Shown here: piece after piece, positions 25,545 to 33,952 of the stretch
Numbering within the stretch: the first letter of the stretch is position 1
Layout: every line of letters starts with the position of its first letter
Origin: Aeromonas media
Lineage (GTDB): Bacteria; Pseudomonadota; Gammaproteobacteria; Enterobacterales; Aeromonadaceae
Reading direction: 5' to 3'
Length of the DNA stretch: 64,000 nucleotides
Assembly (NCBI RefSeq): GCF_000819985.1
Contig: NZ_CDBZ01000137.1
Span: forward strand, 12,681-76,680
Program-made: the position numbers and the translations under genes
The notes under the pieces: model-generated
The model's input: only the letters and a program-made list of their open reading frames with translations
What the model was told of the DNA's origin: nothing
Databases searched by the model: none

Positions 25545-25708
25545 GGGGTACTCCTGTCAAACCTGATGTCTGATTGATTATTTTTCCCTGCACTATACAA
25601 AGCGTCCCGGACTCCGCCACCAGGATTACGGCGTCCTCGCCGGCAGGGAAAGTGTCTCTCCTTCGCGACATGGCACAATCACATGAGCTAACCGACTGAA
25701 AATGAATT

Positions 25709-25748
25709 AAAAAAAAAGGTCACATGGGAAATTATCCCCACTGTGACC
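25709..25748 (-). terminator. Strong terminator of the minus-strand diguanylate cyclase gene
   Basis: GGTCACATGGG pairs with CCCA-C-TGTGACC (one bulged base) around an 8-nt loop. On the minus strand the hairpin is followed by nine T residues (A tract 25709-25717 on plus). It lies 41 nt past the GGDEF stop. Confidence 0.92.
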
Positions 25749-25788
25749 CCTTTCTCGGCCATTCAGGCCCTTTTTCTCCCGATGGCGG

Positions 25789-27336
25789 TCAGACAGATAC
25801 TGTCACGACCTCCCCTTTTGGGGGATCTTGGGTGGGTGACAGGTGCCAGCAATCCCGTCCCTGCCGCTTGCTTTGGTACAGGCACTCATCCGCCCGATCG
25901 AGCAGGGCGGCGGCGTCATCCGGATAGCGAGCTCCACCCGCGCTCAGGGTGATGGACTCCTCAAACTCGCGCCACTGCAGCACCCGCACCCGGGTCAGCA
26001 GCTGGGTCAGACGCTCCTCGACCTCCTCCTGCTCCCAGGGCAGCAGGGCCGCAAACTCATCCCCACCTATACGGTAGACCTGAGCCTCTCCCAGGGTTCT
26101 CGCCATGATGGTGGCCACCCGGAACAGCACCGCATCGCCCACCCCGTGTCCCCAGCTGTCATTGATGCGCTTGAAGCAATCCACATCAAACAGCACCAGC
26201 CAATGGGGCGTGCCCTCCTGCGCCAGCCTGGCCCTGCCTTGCTCGAAGGCCCGCCGGTTCATGATGCCGGTGAGGGGATCGTGCAGCAGAGCATCCTGTC
26301 CCTCCAGCAAGCTGTTTCTCACCTGACTGATCTCCCCCAGGCTGCCGTGCACGAACCACGTACGCCGGCGCAGCTGGATCTCCATCAGCGCCGCATCCTG
26401 GACGAGGCCGCTGAGAGATCGCTGCACCAACGCCTGCTCCTGGCGAAAAATGCGCACCAGAAACAACAGACTGCACAGCCAGATACCGAGCAGTGCCAAC
26501 GCGGGCAGCACCACCATCAGCAGGGTATCTTGCAGGTTGTCATGAAAGTGGGCGGGAGGCAGATAGATGTTGAGATCCCAGTCGATATCCGACAGCGGGT
26601 GTGTCAGGTGGCAACCTTCCCGGATCACCTTCAACTCGGCCCCCTGGCTCGGCGTGCCGGGCACCGCCGGCAACAGTGACAGGTTGTGTCCCACCACCAG
26701 TCGGTTTCCCTTGCCCTCGGTGATGTAGATGGCAGCCTGATCGCTGCCCATCGCCCGTCGCAGCGCCGACTGCAGCGAGTTGAACGACATGTCGACCATC
26801 AGCAAACCCAGCAGTTCCCCCTCGTCATCCTTGACCCGCTTGATCAGGGTCAAGACCTCTGCGTTGCCGCCGAACTCCTGGTAGGGACCAAACCAGACCA
26901 GCTCGTCGCTGTCGTTGGCCAGGGTCTGATACCAGGGGCGCTTCTGTGCCTGGTAGCCGGTCGGCACCTGCCACTCGGGGTAGCTCTCGAGACGGTCGAC
27001 GCGGGTGTTGTAGAAGTAGAGGAAATGGGCGTCGTGCTTGAATTGGTGGGCGATGGCCCAGATCGGGTTGATGGCAGAGCCCCCCCGCGCGATGGCCCGC
27101 TTGTCCAGGGAGGCCTCCAGCACGCCGAGCTGCCGCCGATTGGCCAGCACCATCTCGTGGATCAGGGTGGCGTCGATGGAGGTGAGCATGCGGTCATAGC
27201 CGGCGATGGTCTTGTCGATGCTGCGCAGGTAGCTGGCCGCCGCCAGCAACAGGGTGGTGATCAGCACCAGGGCACCGAGCAGAAACGACAGCGGTGTCAG
27301 TATGTAGTAGCGCTCCTTGATGATAGCCGCAGCCAT
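25789..27336 (-). CDS. Cache-GGDEF diguanylate cyclase
   Basis: 515 residues. TM1 is at about 13-36, a periplasmic Cache sensor runs from about 40 to 265 (KRPWYQTLAN and LLGLLMVDMSF are typical strands), and TM2 is at about 270-296. A GGDEF domain follows: DPLTGIMNRRAF, VLFDVDCFKRIND and the intact active-site loop RIGGDEFAALL at about 422-432. It should make cyclic di-GMP. The RxxD inhibitory site expected five residues before the loop is absent (RTLG instead), so product feedback through that site is unlikely. A perfect inverted repeat lies just upstream of its SD. Confidence 0.92.
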   Translation of the reverse strand: MAAAIIKERYYILTPLSFLLGALVLITTLLLAAASYLRSIDKTIAGYDRMLTSIDATLIHEMVLANRRQLGVLEASLDKRAIARGGSAINPIWAIAHQFKHDAHFLYFYNTRVDRLESYPEWQVPTGYQAQKRPWYQTLANDSDELVWFGPYQEFGGNAEVLTLIKRVKDDEGELLGLLMVDMSFNSLQSALRRAMGSDQAAIYITEGKGNRLVVGHNLSLLPAVPGTPSQGAELKVIREGCHLTHPLSDIDWDLNIYLPPAHFHDNLQDTLLMVVLPALALLGIWLCSLLFLVRIFRQEQALVQRSLSGLVQDAALMEIQLRRRTWFVHGSLGEISQVRNSLLEGQDALLHDPLTGIMNRRAFEQGRARLAQEGTPHWLVLFDVDCFKRINDSWGHGVGDAVLFRVATIMARTLGEAQVYRIGGDEFAALLPWEQEEVEERLTQLLTRVRVLQWREFEESITLSAGGARYPDDAAALLDRADECLYQSKRQGRDCWHLSPTQDPPKGEVVTVSV

Positions 27337-27344
27337 GCCATCCT

Positions 27345-27376
27345 CTATAAAATGTCACATAAGATACATTTTATAG
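27345..27376 (-). promoter_or_regulatory. 11-bp perfect inverted repeat ahead of the GGDEF gene
   Basis: CTATAAAATGT / ACATTTTATAG with a 10-nt spacer, beginning 8 nt upstream of the cyclase start. On the mRNA the 3' arm runs directly into the SD (AGAGGA), so it could fold into an AU-rich hairpin next to the ribosome site. As DNA, its outer AAATGT / ACATTT resembles CRP-family operators. Confidence 0.6.
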
Positions 27377-27533
27377 TGGAAAACACCGCCCAAGTATTGA
27401 TTGAAGTCATTAACAACTACGGTTAATGACAACCAAGACATCAGCGGGCCATACCCGGTTTCATCAAGTGAATATCCATGAAAAGTGGAAACAGTCATCA
27501 CCCAGCGTTGACGGTTTCTTGCACAGAAGGTGT

Positions 27534-27539
27534 TATAGT
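27534..27539 (+). promoter_or_regulatory. Candidate extended -10 promoter of the nitroreductase gene
   Basis: TGTTATAGT gives an extended -10 (TG-n-TATAGT). TTGACG lies 20 nt upstream, too far for an ideal -35. The gene starts 77 nt downstream. Confidence 0.4.
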
Positions 27540-27616
27540 CCATGACTGGATAAATCGGAGCCAGATGACCTTTATCGGCAATGCTGGCGGTGATGATCCA
27601 CAACCAAGGAGATGTT

Positions 27617-28219
27617 ATGAGCAGTCCGTTTATCGAACAGATCAAAGTACGTCGTACCATCTATGCCCTGGGTGACCAGGTGACCCATTCCGAGGCTCAG
27701 CTGACGGCTCTCATCAAGGATGCCATCAAGCACAGCCCTTCCTCCTTCAACTCCCAGAGCTCCCGTGCCGTCATCCTGTTTGGCGAACAGCACCACAAGC
27801 TGTGGGACATCGTCAAAGCTGAATTGAAAAAGATTGTACCGCCAGAGGCTTATCCCCAGAGCGAGGCCAAGGTAAACGGCAGCTTCCGCGCAGGCTTCGG
27901 CACAGTGCTGTTCTTCGAGGACACCGCCGTCATCAAGGATCTGCAGCAAAAATTCGCCCTCTATGCCGACAACTTCCCCATCTGGTCCGAACATGGCACC
28001 GGGATCGCCCAGTTTGCGGTCTGGACCACCCTGGCCCAGGAAGGTGTTGGCGCCTCCCTGCAGCACTACAACCCGCTGATCGACGAGGCGGTCCGCAAGG
28101 AGTGGGACCTGCCCGCCAGCTGGCTGCTGCGTGCCCAGATGCCCTTTGGCAGCATAGAGCAACCGGCCGGTGACAAGACCTTCATGGACGACGAGGTCCG
28201 CTTCCGGGTCTTCGGCTAA
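27617..28219 (+). CDS. Nitroreductase family protein (Frm2/HBN1-like)
   Basis: 200 residues from the ATG at 27617 with AAGGAGATG upstream. An FMN-dependent nitroreductase fold is indicated by IKVRRTIYALG at the N-terminus (the Arg pair binds FMN phosphate), SPSSFNSQSSRAVIL, and GIAQFAVWTTLAQEGVGASL in the second half. This matches the small subgroup related to yeast Frm2/Hbn1. NAD(P)H-dependent reduction of nitro or quinone compounds is expected; the physiological substrate is unknown. It is divergent from the Cache-GGDEF gene and the spacer carries regulatory repeats. Confidence 0.9.
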   Translation: MSSPFIEQIKVRRTIYALGDQVTHSEAQLTALIKDAIKHSPSSFNSQSSRAVILFGEQHHKLWDIVKAELKKIVPPEAYPQSEAKVNGSFRAGFGTVLFFEDTAVIKDLQQKFALYADNFPIWSEHGTGIAQFAVWTTLAQEGVGASLQHYNPLIDEAVRKEWDLPASWLLRAQMPFGSIEQPAGDKTFMDDEVRFRVFG

Positions 28220-28225
28220 CCCCAA

Positions 28226-28248
28226 AGGCCCCCTCGCCGAGGGGGCCC
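28226..28248 (+). terminator. Probable terminator after the nitroreductase gene
   Basis: GGCCCCCTC / GAGGGGGCC, 9-bp stem with a 3-nt loop, 7 nt after the stop. The T-rich tail is poor, so efficiency is uncertain. Confidence 0.55.
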
Positions 28249-28329
28249 TTGCCCCTGCTTCCTCCCGCATTTTCCGCTCCGTGCAACCATACTCAGGGCT
28301 ATCACGCCAACCGCCCTCAGGAGAGACGC

Positions 28330-29811
28330 ATGGGAGAAGCCAGACGCCAGCGTATCTTGTCCACTCTCTATCCCTTGTTTGCCCTGCTCTGTGTCGCCAC
28401 CCTCATCCTGCTGTTTTCACTTGTCGGCATCTTCACCCGCCCTCCCAGCCTGCTGGCGGCCTTCTGGCCCGCCAATGCCGTCCTGCTCGGCATACTGCTG
28501 CGTTACCCGCGCCTGGCCTCGCCCCCAGGCTGGCTGGGGGGCCTGCTGGGTTATCTGCTCGCCTCCCTGTTCACCGAGGACCCGCCCCTCAAGACGGCGC
28601 TGCTCACCCTCGGCAACCTGGCCGGCGTCAGCGTCGGCTACCTGCTGTTCCGCCGGCTGGATCACGAAGACAAACGGCTCAGGCGACCCACCTCCATCGT
28701 CTATCTGCTGCTGATCGCCATGGCGGCCTCCTTCGCCGCCGGGCTGGTCGGGGCAGCGATCAACCCCATGCTGTTTCAGGGCTCACACCTCTACGGACTC
28801 GGCTTCTGGTTCGCCAGCGAGCTGGTCAACTACATGGCCATACTGCCGGTGATCCTGACCCTGCCCCCGCCGGGCACACTGCCGGACTGGCGCCGCCTCC
28901 TGTATCAGACAAATATCTCCTGGAGCAGGCTGCTGCCCCTGCTTAGCCTGGTTGGCACCCTGCTGCTGACCCTGCTGATCGAGGGGCCTGGCTCCATTGC
29001 CTTTCCGGTCCCGGCCCTGCTCTGGTGCGCCATCAACTACTCCGTCTTTGCGACCAGTCTGCTCTCGCTCTCCTTCAGCACCCTGATCCTGCTCGCCCTC
29101 TCCAACGGCTACCTGACCATCAGTCAGGATGTCCAGACTCAGTACTGGATGTTCTCGGTGCGGATCGGCGTCATGTTGATTGCCCTCACCCCGCTCACCG
29201 CCGCCAGCATAATGGCGACGCGCAATAACCTGCTGCGCAGGATGGAATACCTGGCGCACCACGATCATCTCACCGGCGTCCTCAATCGGGCTGGCTTCTG
29301 GCCCGGTGCCGAACAGATGGCGGAGAAGCTGGAACGGGGGAAACGCCCCCTCGCAGTCTGCATGCTGGATCTGGACAACTTCAAACGCATCAACGACCGC
29401 CATGGTCACGAGGCGGGCGACAAGCTATTGAAGGCCTTCACCACCACGGTGAGCCAGCATCTGCGCCAGGAAGACCTGTTCGGCCGGATGGGAGGAGAGG
29501 AATTTGCGGTGCTGCTGCCCGATACCACCAGGGCCCAGACACTGGACGTGGTCGAGCGGCTACGGGAGGAGGTTGCTCGGCTGAAGGTGCTGGATGGGGA
29601 AGGCAACCCGGTCTCGGTCACTGTGAGCATAGGAATAGCCTGCCAGCACCAGGGTCACTTCAACCTGGACAGGCTGCTCTCCCGCGCCGATCAGGCCCTC
29701 TATCAGGCCAAGCACAATGGCCGCAATCGGGTGGAGCTGCACGGGGGCGAAGAGGCAGACAGGAGCTCGGGGGATGCGGCGCCCCCCGCCATGGACTCGG
29801 ATCCCTCTTGA
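28330..29811 (+). CDS. MASE1-type membrane diguanylate cyclase
   Basis: 493 residues from the ATG at 28330. About eight hydrophobic helices fill residues 12-295; the FWPANAVLLGILLRYPR segment is characteristic of the MASE1 integral membrane sensor. The GGDEF domain follows: DHLTGVLNRAGFWP, MLDLDNFKRINDRHGHEAGD and the active loop RMGGEEFAVLL with GGEEF at 388-392. The inhibitory I-site is intact (RQED at 379-382, five residues before GGEEF), so feedback by cyclic di-GMP is expected. The last 30 residues are an acidic, Ser/Pro-rich tail. It runs in the same direction as the nitroreductase gene. Confidence 0.93.
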   Translation: MGEARRQRILSTLYPLFALLCVATLILLFSLVGIFTRPPSLLAAFWPANAVLLGILLRYPRLASPPGWLGGLLGYLLASLFTEDPPLKTALLTLGNLAGVSVGYLLFRRLDHEDKRLRRPTSIVYLLLIAMAASFAAGLVGAAINPMLFQGSHLYGLGFWFASELVNYMAILPVILTLPPPGTLPDWRRLLYQTNISWSRLLPLLSLVGTLLLTLLIEGPGSIAFPVPALLWCAINYSVFATSLLSLSFSTLILLALSNGYLTISQDVQTQYWMFSVRIGVMLIALTPLTAASIMATRNNLLRRMEYLAHHDHLTGVLNRAGFWPGAEQMAEKLERGKRPLAVCMLDLDNFKRINDRHGHEAGDKLLKAFTTTVSQHLRQEDLFGRMGGEEFAVLLPDTTRAQTLDVVERLREEVARLKVLDGEGNPVSVTVSIGIACQHQGHFNLDRLLSRADQALYQAKHNGRNRVELHGGEEADRSSGDAAPPAMDSDPS

Positions 29812-29888
29812 CGCCCCGGCAGATGGAGGCCGGCCTCAGTCCGGCAGCAGGTTCGCCATGCAAAGCTGCAGGCCAGCTTCGTCCTCGG

Positions 29889-30488
29889 TCAGGCGGATAG
29901 CCGCGCCCTGACCCCGTCATCGAGCCGTTTGTCGCCCCCTATCTGCACCACCTGAAAGCCAGCCTGCAGGGCGCTGCGTATCCCCGCCGGGGCATCCTCG
30001 AACACCAGGCAATCGGCGGGGGCAAGGCCAAGCTGGCGTGCGGCAAGCAGATAAGGCTCGGGATCCGGCTTGCCCCGCACCACATCTTCTGCCCCGATCA
30101 ATAGTCTCGGCAACGGCAACGGCAACCCGGCACTGGCCAGGCGGTGCCGCGCCACCCGCTGGCTCGCGGAGGTCACCAGCACCCAGCGCGCCGGCGACAA
30201 GGCCCCAAGCAGGGTGCGGGCCCCGGCGATCGGCTCGGCCACCCCCGCATGCTGTATCTCCAGCTCGTCGAGCAGGGCCACCTCCCGGGCCAGATCCAGC
30301 TGCGGCGCCAGCGCGCGTATCACCTCCCGCGAGCGCATCCCGTGGCACATGGCCAGCACAGGCTCGGGATCCAGCCGATGGCTCTGGCACCAGAGCCGCC
30401 AGACGGTCTCCACCTCTGTGGTGGAGTGCACCAGGGTGCCGTCCATGTCCAGTAACAGGGCCTCGGCTCTCAGGGTGAGCACGGTCAT
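29889..30488 (-). CDS. HAD-family sugar-phosphate phosphatase (YfbT/HxpA-like)
   Basis: 199 residues, HAD subfamily IA. Motif I is LLLDMDGTLV (nucleophile Asp14, acid/base Asp16), motif II is VTSAS, motif III is RGKPDPEPYL, and motif IV is CLVFEDAPAGIRSA. The helical cap between motifs I and II is of the beta-phosphoglucomutase type, and the ensemble resembles YfbT and related sugar- or polyol-phosphate phosphatases. Its start overlaps the stop of the small upstream gene by 4 nt (ATGA), so the two are translationally coupled. The preferred substrate cannot be read from sequence. Confidence 0.88.
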   Translation of the reverse strand: MTVLTLRAEALLLDMDGTLVHSTTEVETVWRLWCQSHRLDPEPVLAMCHGMRSREVIRALAPQLDLAREVALLDELEIQHAGVAEPIAGARTLLGALSPARWVLVTSASQRVARHRLASAGLPLPLPRLLIGAEDVVRGKPDPEPYLLAARQLGLAPADCLVFEDAPAGIRSALQAGFQVVQIGGDKRLDDGVRARLSA

Positions 30489-30709
30489 GCGGTTCTCCCC
30501 GCCAACACGTCGACGAAGGCCTGCCGCTGGGCCGACTGCTCATAGCAGGCAAGCGCCTGCTCGGTATTGCTCGCCCACACTGGCAGAGGCCCGACGGCAA
30601 ACCCCTGCTGCAACAGGCTGGTCAGAAGCTCACCCGTCTCCGGCGCCGCCAGTGGCTGGGCCATTACCAGGCTTCCCTTGATCAAGAACAGATAGCGTTC
30701 ACTCGACAT
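30485..30709 (-). CDS. Small hypothetical protein coupled to the HAD phosphatase
   Basis: 74 residues, not recognised. AAGGAG lies 7 nt before the ATG and the stop overlaps the HAD start, which argues strongly for a real gene. The sequence is mixed with no signal peptide or membrane segment: SSERYLFLIKGSL, then LAAPETGELLTSLLQQGFAV, then ASNTEQALACYEQSAQRQAF. It might be a small ligand-binding or adaptor subunit. An unrelated out-of-frame ATG sits 5 nt upstream of the start. Confidence 0.7.
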   Translation of the reverse strand: MSSERYLFLIKGSLVMAQPLAAPETGELLTSLLQQGFAVGPLPVWASNTEQALACYEQSAQRQAFVDVLAGRTA

Positions 30710-30822
30710 GACATGACTCCTTGTGGCTGGTCAGGGGGCCAAAGGCCCGTTTCGAGACCATTAGAACAAGGGAGTTAGATAATTTATAATCAATAAATCG
30801 CCACATTGGATAACCAAATGGA
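30710..30822. promoter_or_regulatory. Divergent promoter region, HAD pair / LysR gene
   Basis: 113 nt, AT-rich near 30775-30800, as expected for a LysR-controlled divergent promoter. ATTGG / CCAAAT flank ATAA at 30805-30819, just before the LysR start, and may be an autoregulatory site. Confidence 0.45.
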
Positions 30823-31719
30823 ATGAAATTCGACTTAAGACAGCTGCAGGCCTTCGTCATGCTGGCCGAGACCGCCAACTACCGGGAGGCCGCCAGTCGG
30901 CTCTTCATCACGCAACCGGCGCTGACCAAGCAGATCCAGGGGCTGGAACTGGTGCTCGGCAGCACTCTGTTCAACCGGGGCCGTCATGGCGCCGAGCTGA
31001 CCGCCATCGGCACCCAGTTGCTGCCCCAGGCCCGCGCCCTGGTGGAACACGGCAAGGGATTCGAGCAGCACGCTGTGGCGCTGGCGAGTGGCGCCGCTGG
31101 GCGCCTCAAGATAGGGTTCGGGTTGTCGAGCTTCGCACTGGCCCCCTCTCTGGTGGCCCGCTTCAAGCAGCAGGCCCCGGATGTAATGGTGCATCTGCAG
31201 GACATGACCTCCGCCGTCCAGCACGATTTGCTGCTGGCGGGGCGGCTGCAGATAGGCTTCATGCGAAGGCCGCAGGCGCCACAGCTGCGGGAGCACAGGT
31301 TGCTGACCGACCGGCTGGTGCTGGCCGTGCCAAGCCAGATGACGGGGCCGGATCCGGCTACGTTCGACGTGGAGCGGGCGCTGACCACGCAGCCGTTGCT
31401 GCAGATGGTGGGCCACCGCTGCCCCGGCCTCAGCCAGCAGATCGCCCGCTTCCTCGGCGCCAACCGGCTGACCGGCATGATCCAGGAGGCGGAGGACATC
31501 CAGACTCTGGTGGCCCTGGTGGCCGCCGGCATAGGCAACGCCATACTGCCCCGCAGCGTCGGCTTCATCGCGGGCAAGGACGTGACCCTCTATCCCCTGT
31601 CCGGCCCCTGGTCCGAGTGGGAGATAAGCCTGGTGTGGAACCCCGACTTTGCGGATCCCATTCGGGATCGCTTCCTGACCCTGGTCAGGGCGATGCACCC
31701 GGAGGGGAATAACCTCTGA
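30823..31719 (+). CDS. LysR-family transcriptional regulator
   Basis: 298 residues. The N-terminal helix-turn-helix is LRQLQAFVMLAETANYREAA with RLFITQPALTKQIQGLE, and a linker helix and the periplasmic-binding-like effector domain follow (RLKIGFGLSSFALAPSLVAR, then IQTLVALVAAGIGNAILPRS). It is divergent from the small gene and HAD phosphatase, which are its likely targets by the usual LysR arrangement. The effector is unknown. The start at 30823 has only a weak SD; the ATG at 30818 is out of frame. Confidence 0.92.
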   Translation: MKFDLRQLQAFVMLAETANYREAASRLFITQPALTKQIQGLELVLGSTLFNRGRHGAELTAIGTQLLPQARALVEHGKGFEQHAVALASGAAGRLKIGFGLSSFALAPSLVARFKQQAPDVMVHLQDMTSAVQHDLLLAGRLQIGFMRRPQAPQLREHRLLTDRLVLAVPSQMTGPDPATFDVERALTTQPLLQMVGHRCPGLSQQIARFLGANRLTGMIQEAEDIQTLVALVAAGIGNAILPRSVGFIAGKDVTLYPLSGPWSEWEISLVWNPDFADPIRDRFLTLVRAMHPEGNNL

Positions 31720-31764
31720 CAGGAGTGCTGCCCAAACAGGGAAATGGAAAGCAGCAAGGCTGGC

Positions 31765-32415
31765 TCAATGGCCACACCACTGATCTTCACAGGGGATGCC
31801 ATCCCCCTCTCCATCCATCTTGGTATTGGGGCAATGTTGCAAGAACCAGGTCGCCTCTTCGCAGGAGGTCATCTGGGAGCAGTGCTGACGACCGTCGCAC
31901 TGACGGACAAAAGAGGACGCCTGCGCCTTGCCGTACGAGGTACTGGTCTCCTCCTGACTGAAAGTGGGTGCTGCTGGAGGGGAGACAAACTCCGCAGAGA
32001 AGCGGGAATAGAGGGAGAACAGTCCCGCCAGCACCAGCAGGGGGACAAGCTTGCCACGCCAGTTGCCCTTGCGGCGAGGGGCGTGATGCACGCGGGCTCT
32101 GGGCATGGCGGGTTGTGGTGCCCTCATGTTCACATCGGCCCTGTTCCCGCGATCCGGCATGGGGGACTCGATGGATGGTCTCAGCCCGTCTGCCAGCGAG
32201 AGAGGGCGGTCGGAGAAGAACACCTGCACGGCGCAGGGCCTGTCATCCTTGCCGCTCCCGACCTGATAGGAGACCCTCTCTCCCACCTCCGGCAACCTGC
32301 CATCGAATTGCAGGGCGGTGATGTGCACGAAGAGATCGGCTCCGCCCTGATCCTGCTTGATAAAACCGAAGCCGCGCTGCGGGTTCCAGCTCGCGATCCT
32401 GCCCTGATGTCGCAT
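31765..32415 (-). CDS. Cold-shock domain / TM / excalibur fusion protein
   Basis: 216 residues from the ATG at 32415 (AAGGATGAGGA upstream). Residues 1-67 are a cold-shock domain with both RNA-binding motifs, RGFGFIKQ and DLFVHITAL. A basic Pro/Arg/His-rich linker runs to about 120, a single TM helix (LVPLLVLAGLFSLYSRF) is at about 122-138, and the C-terminus (about 172-214) is an excalibur calcium-binding domain with paired Cys and DGEGDGIPCE. By the positive-inside rule, the nucleic-acid-binding part is cytoplasmic and the calcium-binding part periplasmic. The role is unknown. It is convergent with the LysR gene. Confidence 0.85.
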   Translation of the reverse strand: MRHQGRIASWNPQRGFGFIKQDQGGADLFVHITALQFDGRLPEVGERVSYQVGSGKDDRPCAVQVFFSDRPLSLADGLRPSIESPMPDRGNRADVNMRAPQPAMPRARVHHAPRRKGNWRGKLVPLLVLAGLFSLYSRFSAEFVSPPAAPTFSQEETSTSYGKAQASSFVRQCDGRQHCSQMTSCEEATWFLQHCPNTKMDGEGDGIPCEDQWCGH

Positions 32416-32563
32416 GTCCTCATCCTTGTGGCCAGCACTGTTTTGACCATGTTGCCTCAAAACGACAGGGTTTCAACAGGGCATTGAAATCAACCCCGTG
32501 CCGGCCTGATGCGCCGACGAGCAGACATCAGATACCGTCATCGCTTTCCGGTCAGAGGAACTT

Positions 32564-33727
32564 TTATACCAGCCCCAGGGCGTAGCGCAGCGCCATCTCC
32601 TTGAGCGGCCCCGCCTTGTCCGCCAGGGTTAGGGCCAGATTGCGGGCCAGCTTGAGTGGGCCTATCTCATTGCTGAACACTCCGTAGAAGAGATCCATCC
32701 CCGACTGCATCAGCAGGTTGTCGGGGCGGCGACGGCGCTCGTAGCGGCTGGCCAGGGTGATGTCGTGCCAGTCAGCCCCCGCCTTGCCCAGCAGCTCGGT
32801 CCAGCAGGCCACGTCCTTGAAGCCGAGGTTGACCCCCTGCCCCGCCAGCGGGTTGATGGTGTGGGCGGCGTCGCCGAGCAGCACCACCCGTCCGGCGTGG
32901 TAGTGGTTGGCGTGGCGGCGCACCAGAGGGAAGCTGCCCTTGCCAGTCACCTGGAAGCCGCCGAGCCTAGCCGGGAAATGGCGACGCACCTCCGCGGCCA
33001 GGGTCTCGTTGCTCATGGCGGCCAAGGCCCGGATGCGGGCCGGGCTGTCATACCACACCAGGGAGCCGTGCCGGCCGGGCAGCGGCAGGAAGGCCCGCGG
33101 GCCCTGCGGGGTGAACTGCTGCCAAGTGATGTCTTCCTGCTCGAACTCGGTGTCGATATTGATCAGCATGCAGTGCTGGCGGTACTCGAAGCGCGACACC
33201 CCGATCCCGGCGAGGCGGCGAGTGAGCGACTCGGCGCCGTCGCAGGCCAGCACCCAGCGCGCCTGCAGTTCGGTACCGTCATCGAGCAGCAGGCTGGCGT
33301 GCTCGGCACCTTGCTGCAACCGGACCACAGCCGCCGGGGTGTGGGTCTGGATGTTGGGGAAATCCTCCATTCGCCTCAGCAGGGCGAGCTGCACCAGCCG
33401 GTTCTCTATGATGTAGCCGAGCTGGGGCAGCCCCAGATCCGCCGCGTCGAAGCGGGTGGCAAAGCCGTCCAGCTCCCAGGTCTCCAGCCGGCGATAGGGG
33501 CACAGCCGCATCTGCTGCAGATGCGACCAGGCGCCGGCCTTGTCCAGCAGCGCCACTGAGGCCTGGCTGATGGCGGAGACCCGCAGATCCAGCGGCTGAT
33601 CCGGGGCGTAATGCTCCGGCAACCGGGTCTCGATGACCCGCACGTTGAGACCCTCTGCCGCCAGCAGGCAGGCGGTGGCGGCGCCCACCATGCCGGCGCC
33701 GACGATGGCGATATCACACTGTTCCAT
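32564..33727 (-). CDS. ubiF: Ubiquinone biosynthesis hydroxylase UbiF
   Basis: 387 residues (E. coli UbiF 391) from the ATG at 33727; the longer frame adds 53 unconserved residues. The FAD-binding motifs are all present: CDIAIVGAGMVGAATACLL at the N-terminus, ACDGAESLTRR in the middle (DG motif), and VVLLGDAAHTINPLAGQGVN (GD motif). UbiF hydroxylates C6 of the benzoquinol ring. The UbiH and VisC paralogues are similar, but position next to and divergent from miaB is the enterobacterial ubiF location, which decides the call. Confidence 0.92.
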   Translation of the reverse strand: MEQCDIAIVGAGMVGAATACLLAAEGLNVRVIETRLPEHYAPDQPLDLRVSAISQASVALLDKAGAWSHLQQMRLCPYRRLETWELDGFATRFDAADLGLPQLGYIIENRLVQLALLRRMEDFPNIQTHTPAAVVRLQQGAEHASLLLDDGTELQARWVLACDGAESLTRRLAGIGVSRFEYRQHCMLINIDTEFEQEDITWQQFTPQGPRAFLPLPGRHGSLVWYDSPARIRALAAMSNETLAAEVRRHFPARLGGFQVTGKGSFPLVRRHANHYHAGRVVLLGDAAHTINPLAGQGVNLGFKDVACWTELLGKAGADWHDITLASRYERRRRPDNLLMQSGMDLFYGVFSNEIGPLKLARNLALTLADKAGPLKEMALRYALGLV

Positions 33728-33952
33728 AACTTGATTCCTGCAAGGGGTCGCCCCGAACAAGGAAGAGAGGGGCGAACCGGATGGGCATGATAACGCAAGG
33801 AGACCGGATAAACAGTGCGTCAGGCGGGCAATTGCCGCGACGGGCCAGGCCATATGGCAGCGGCGCGGCCCCAGACTGGTCAGCACCGGGATTGCGGAGT
33901 AAAATGGCCGGTCCTTTGACCCTGCCGATCTTAAACACAGTCAAGAGTAGCA

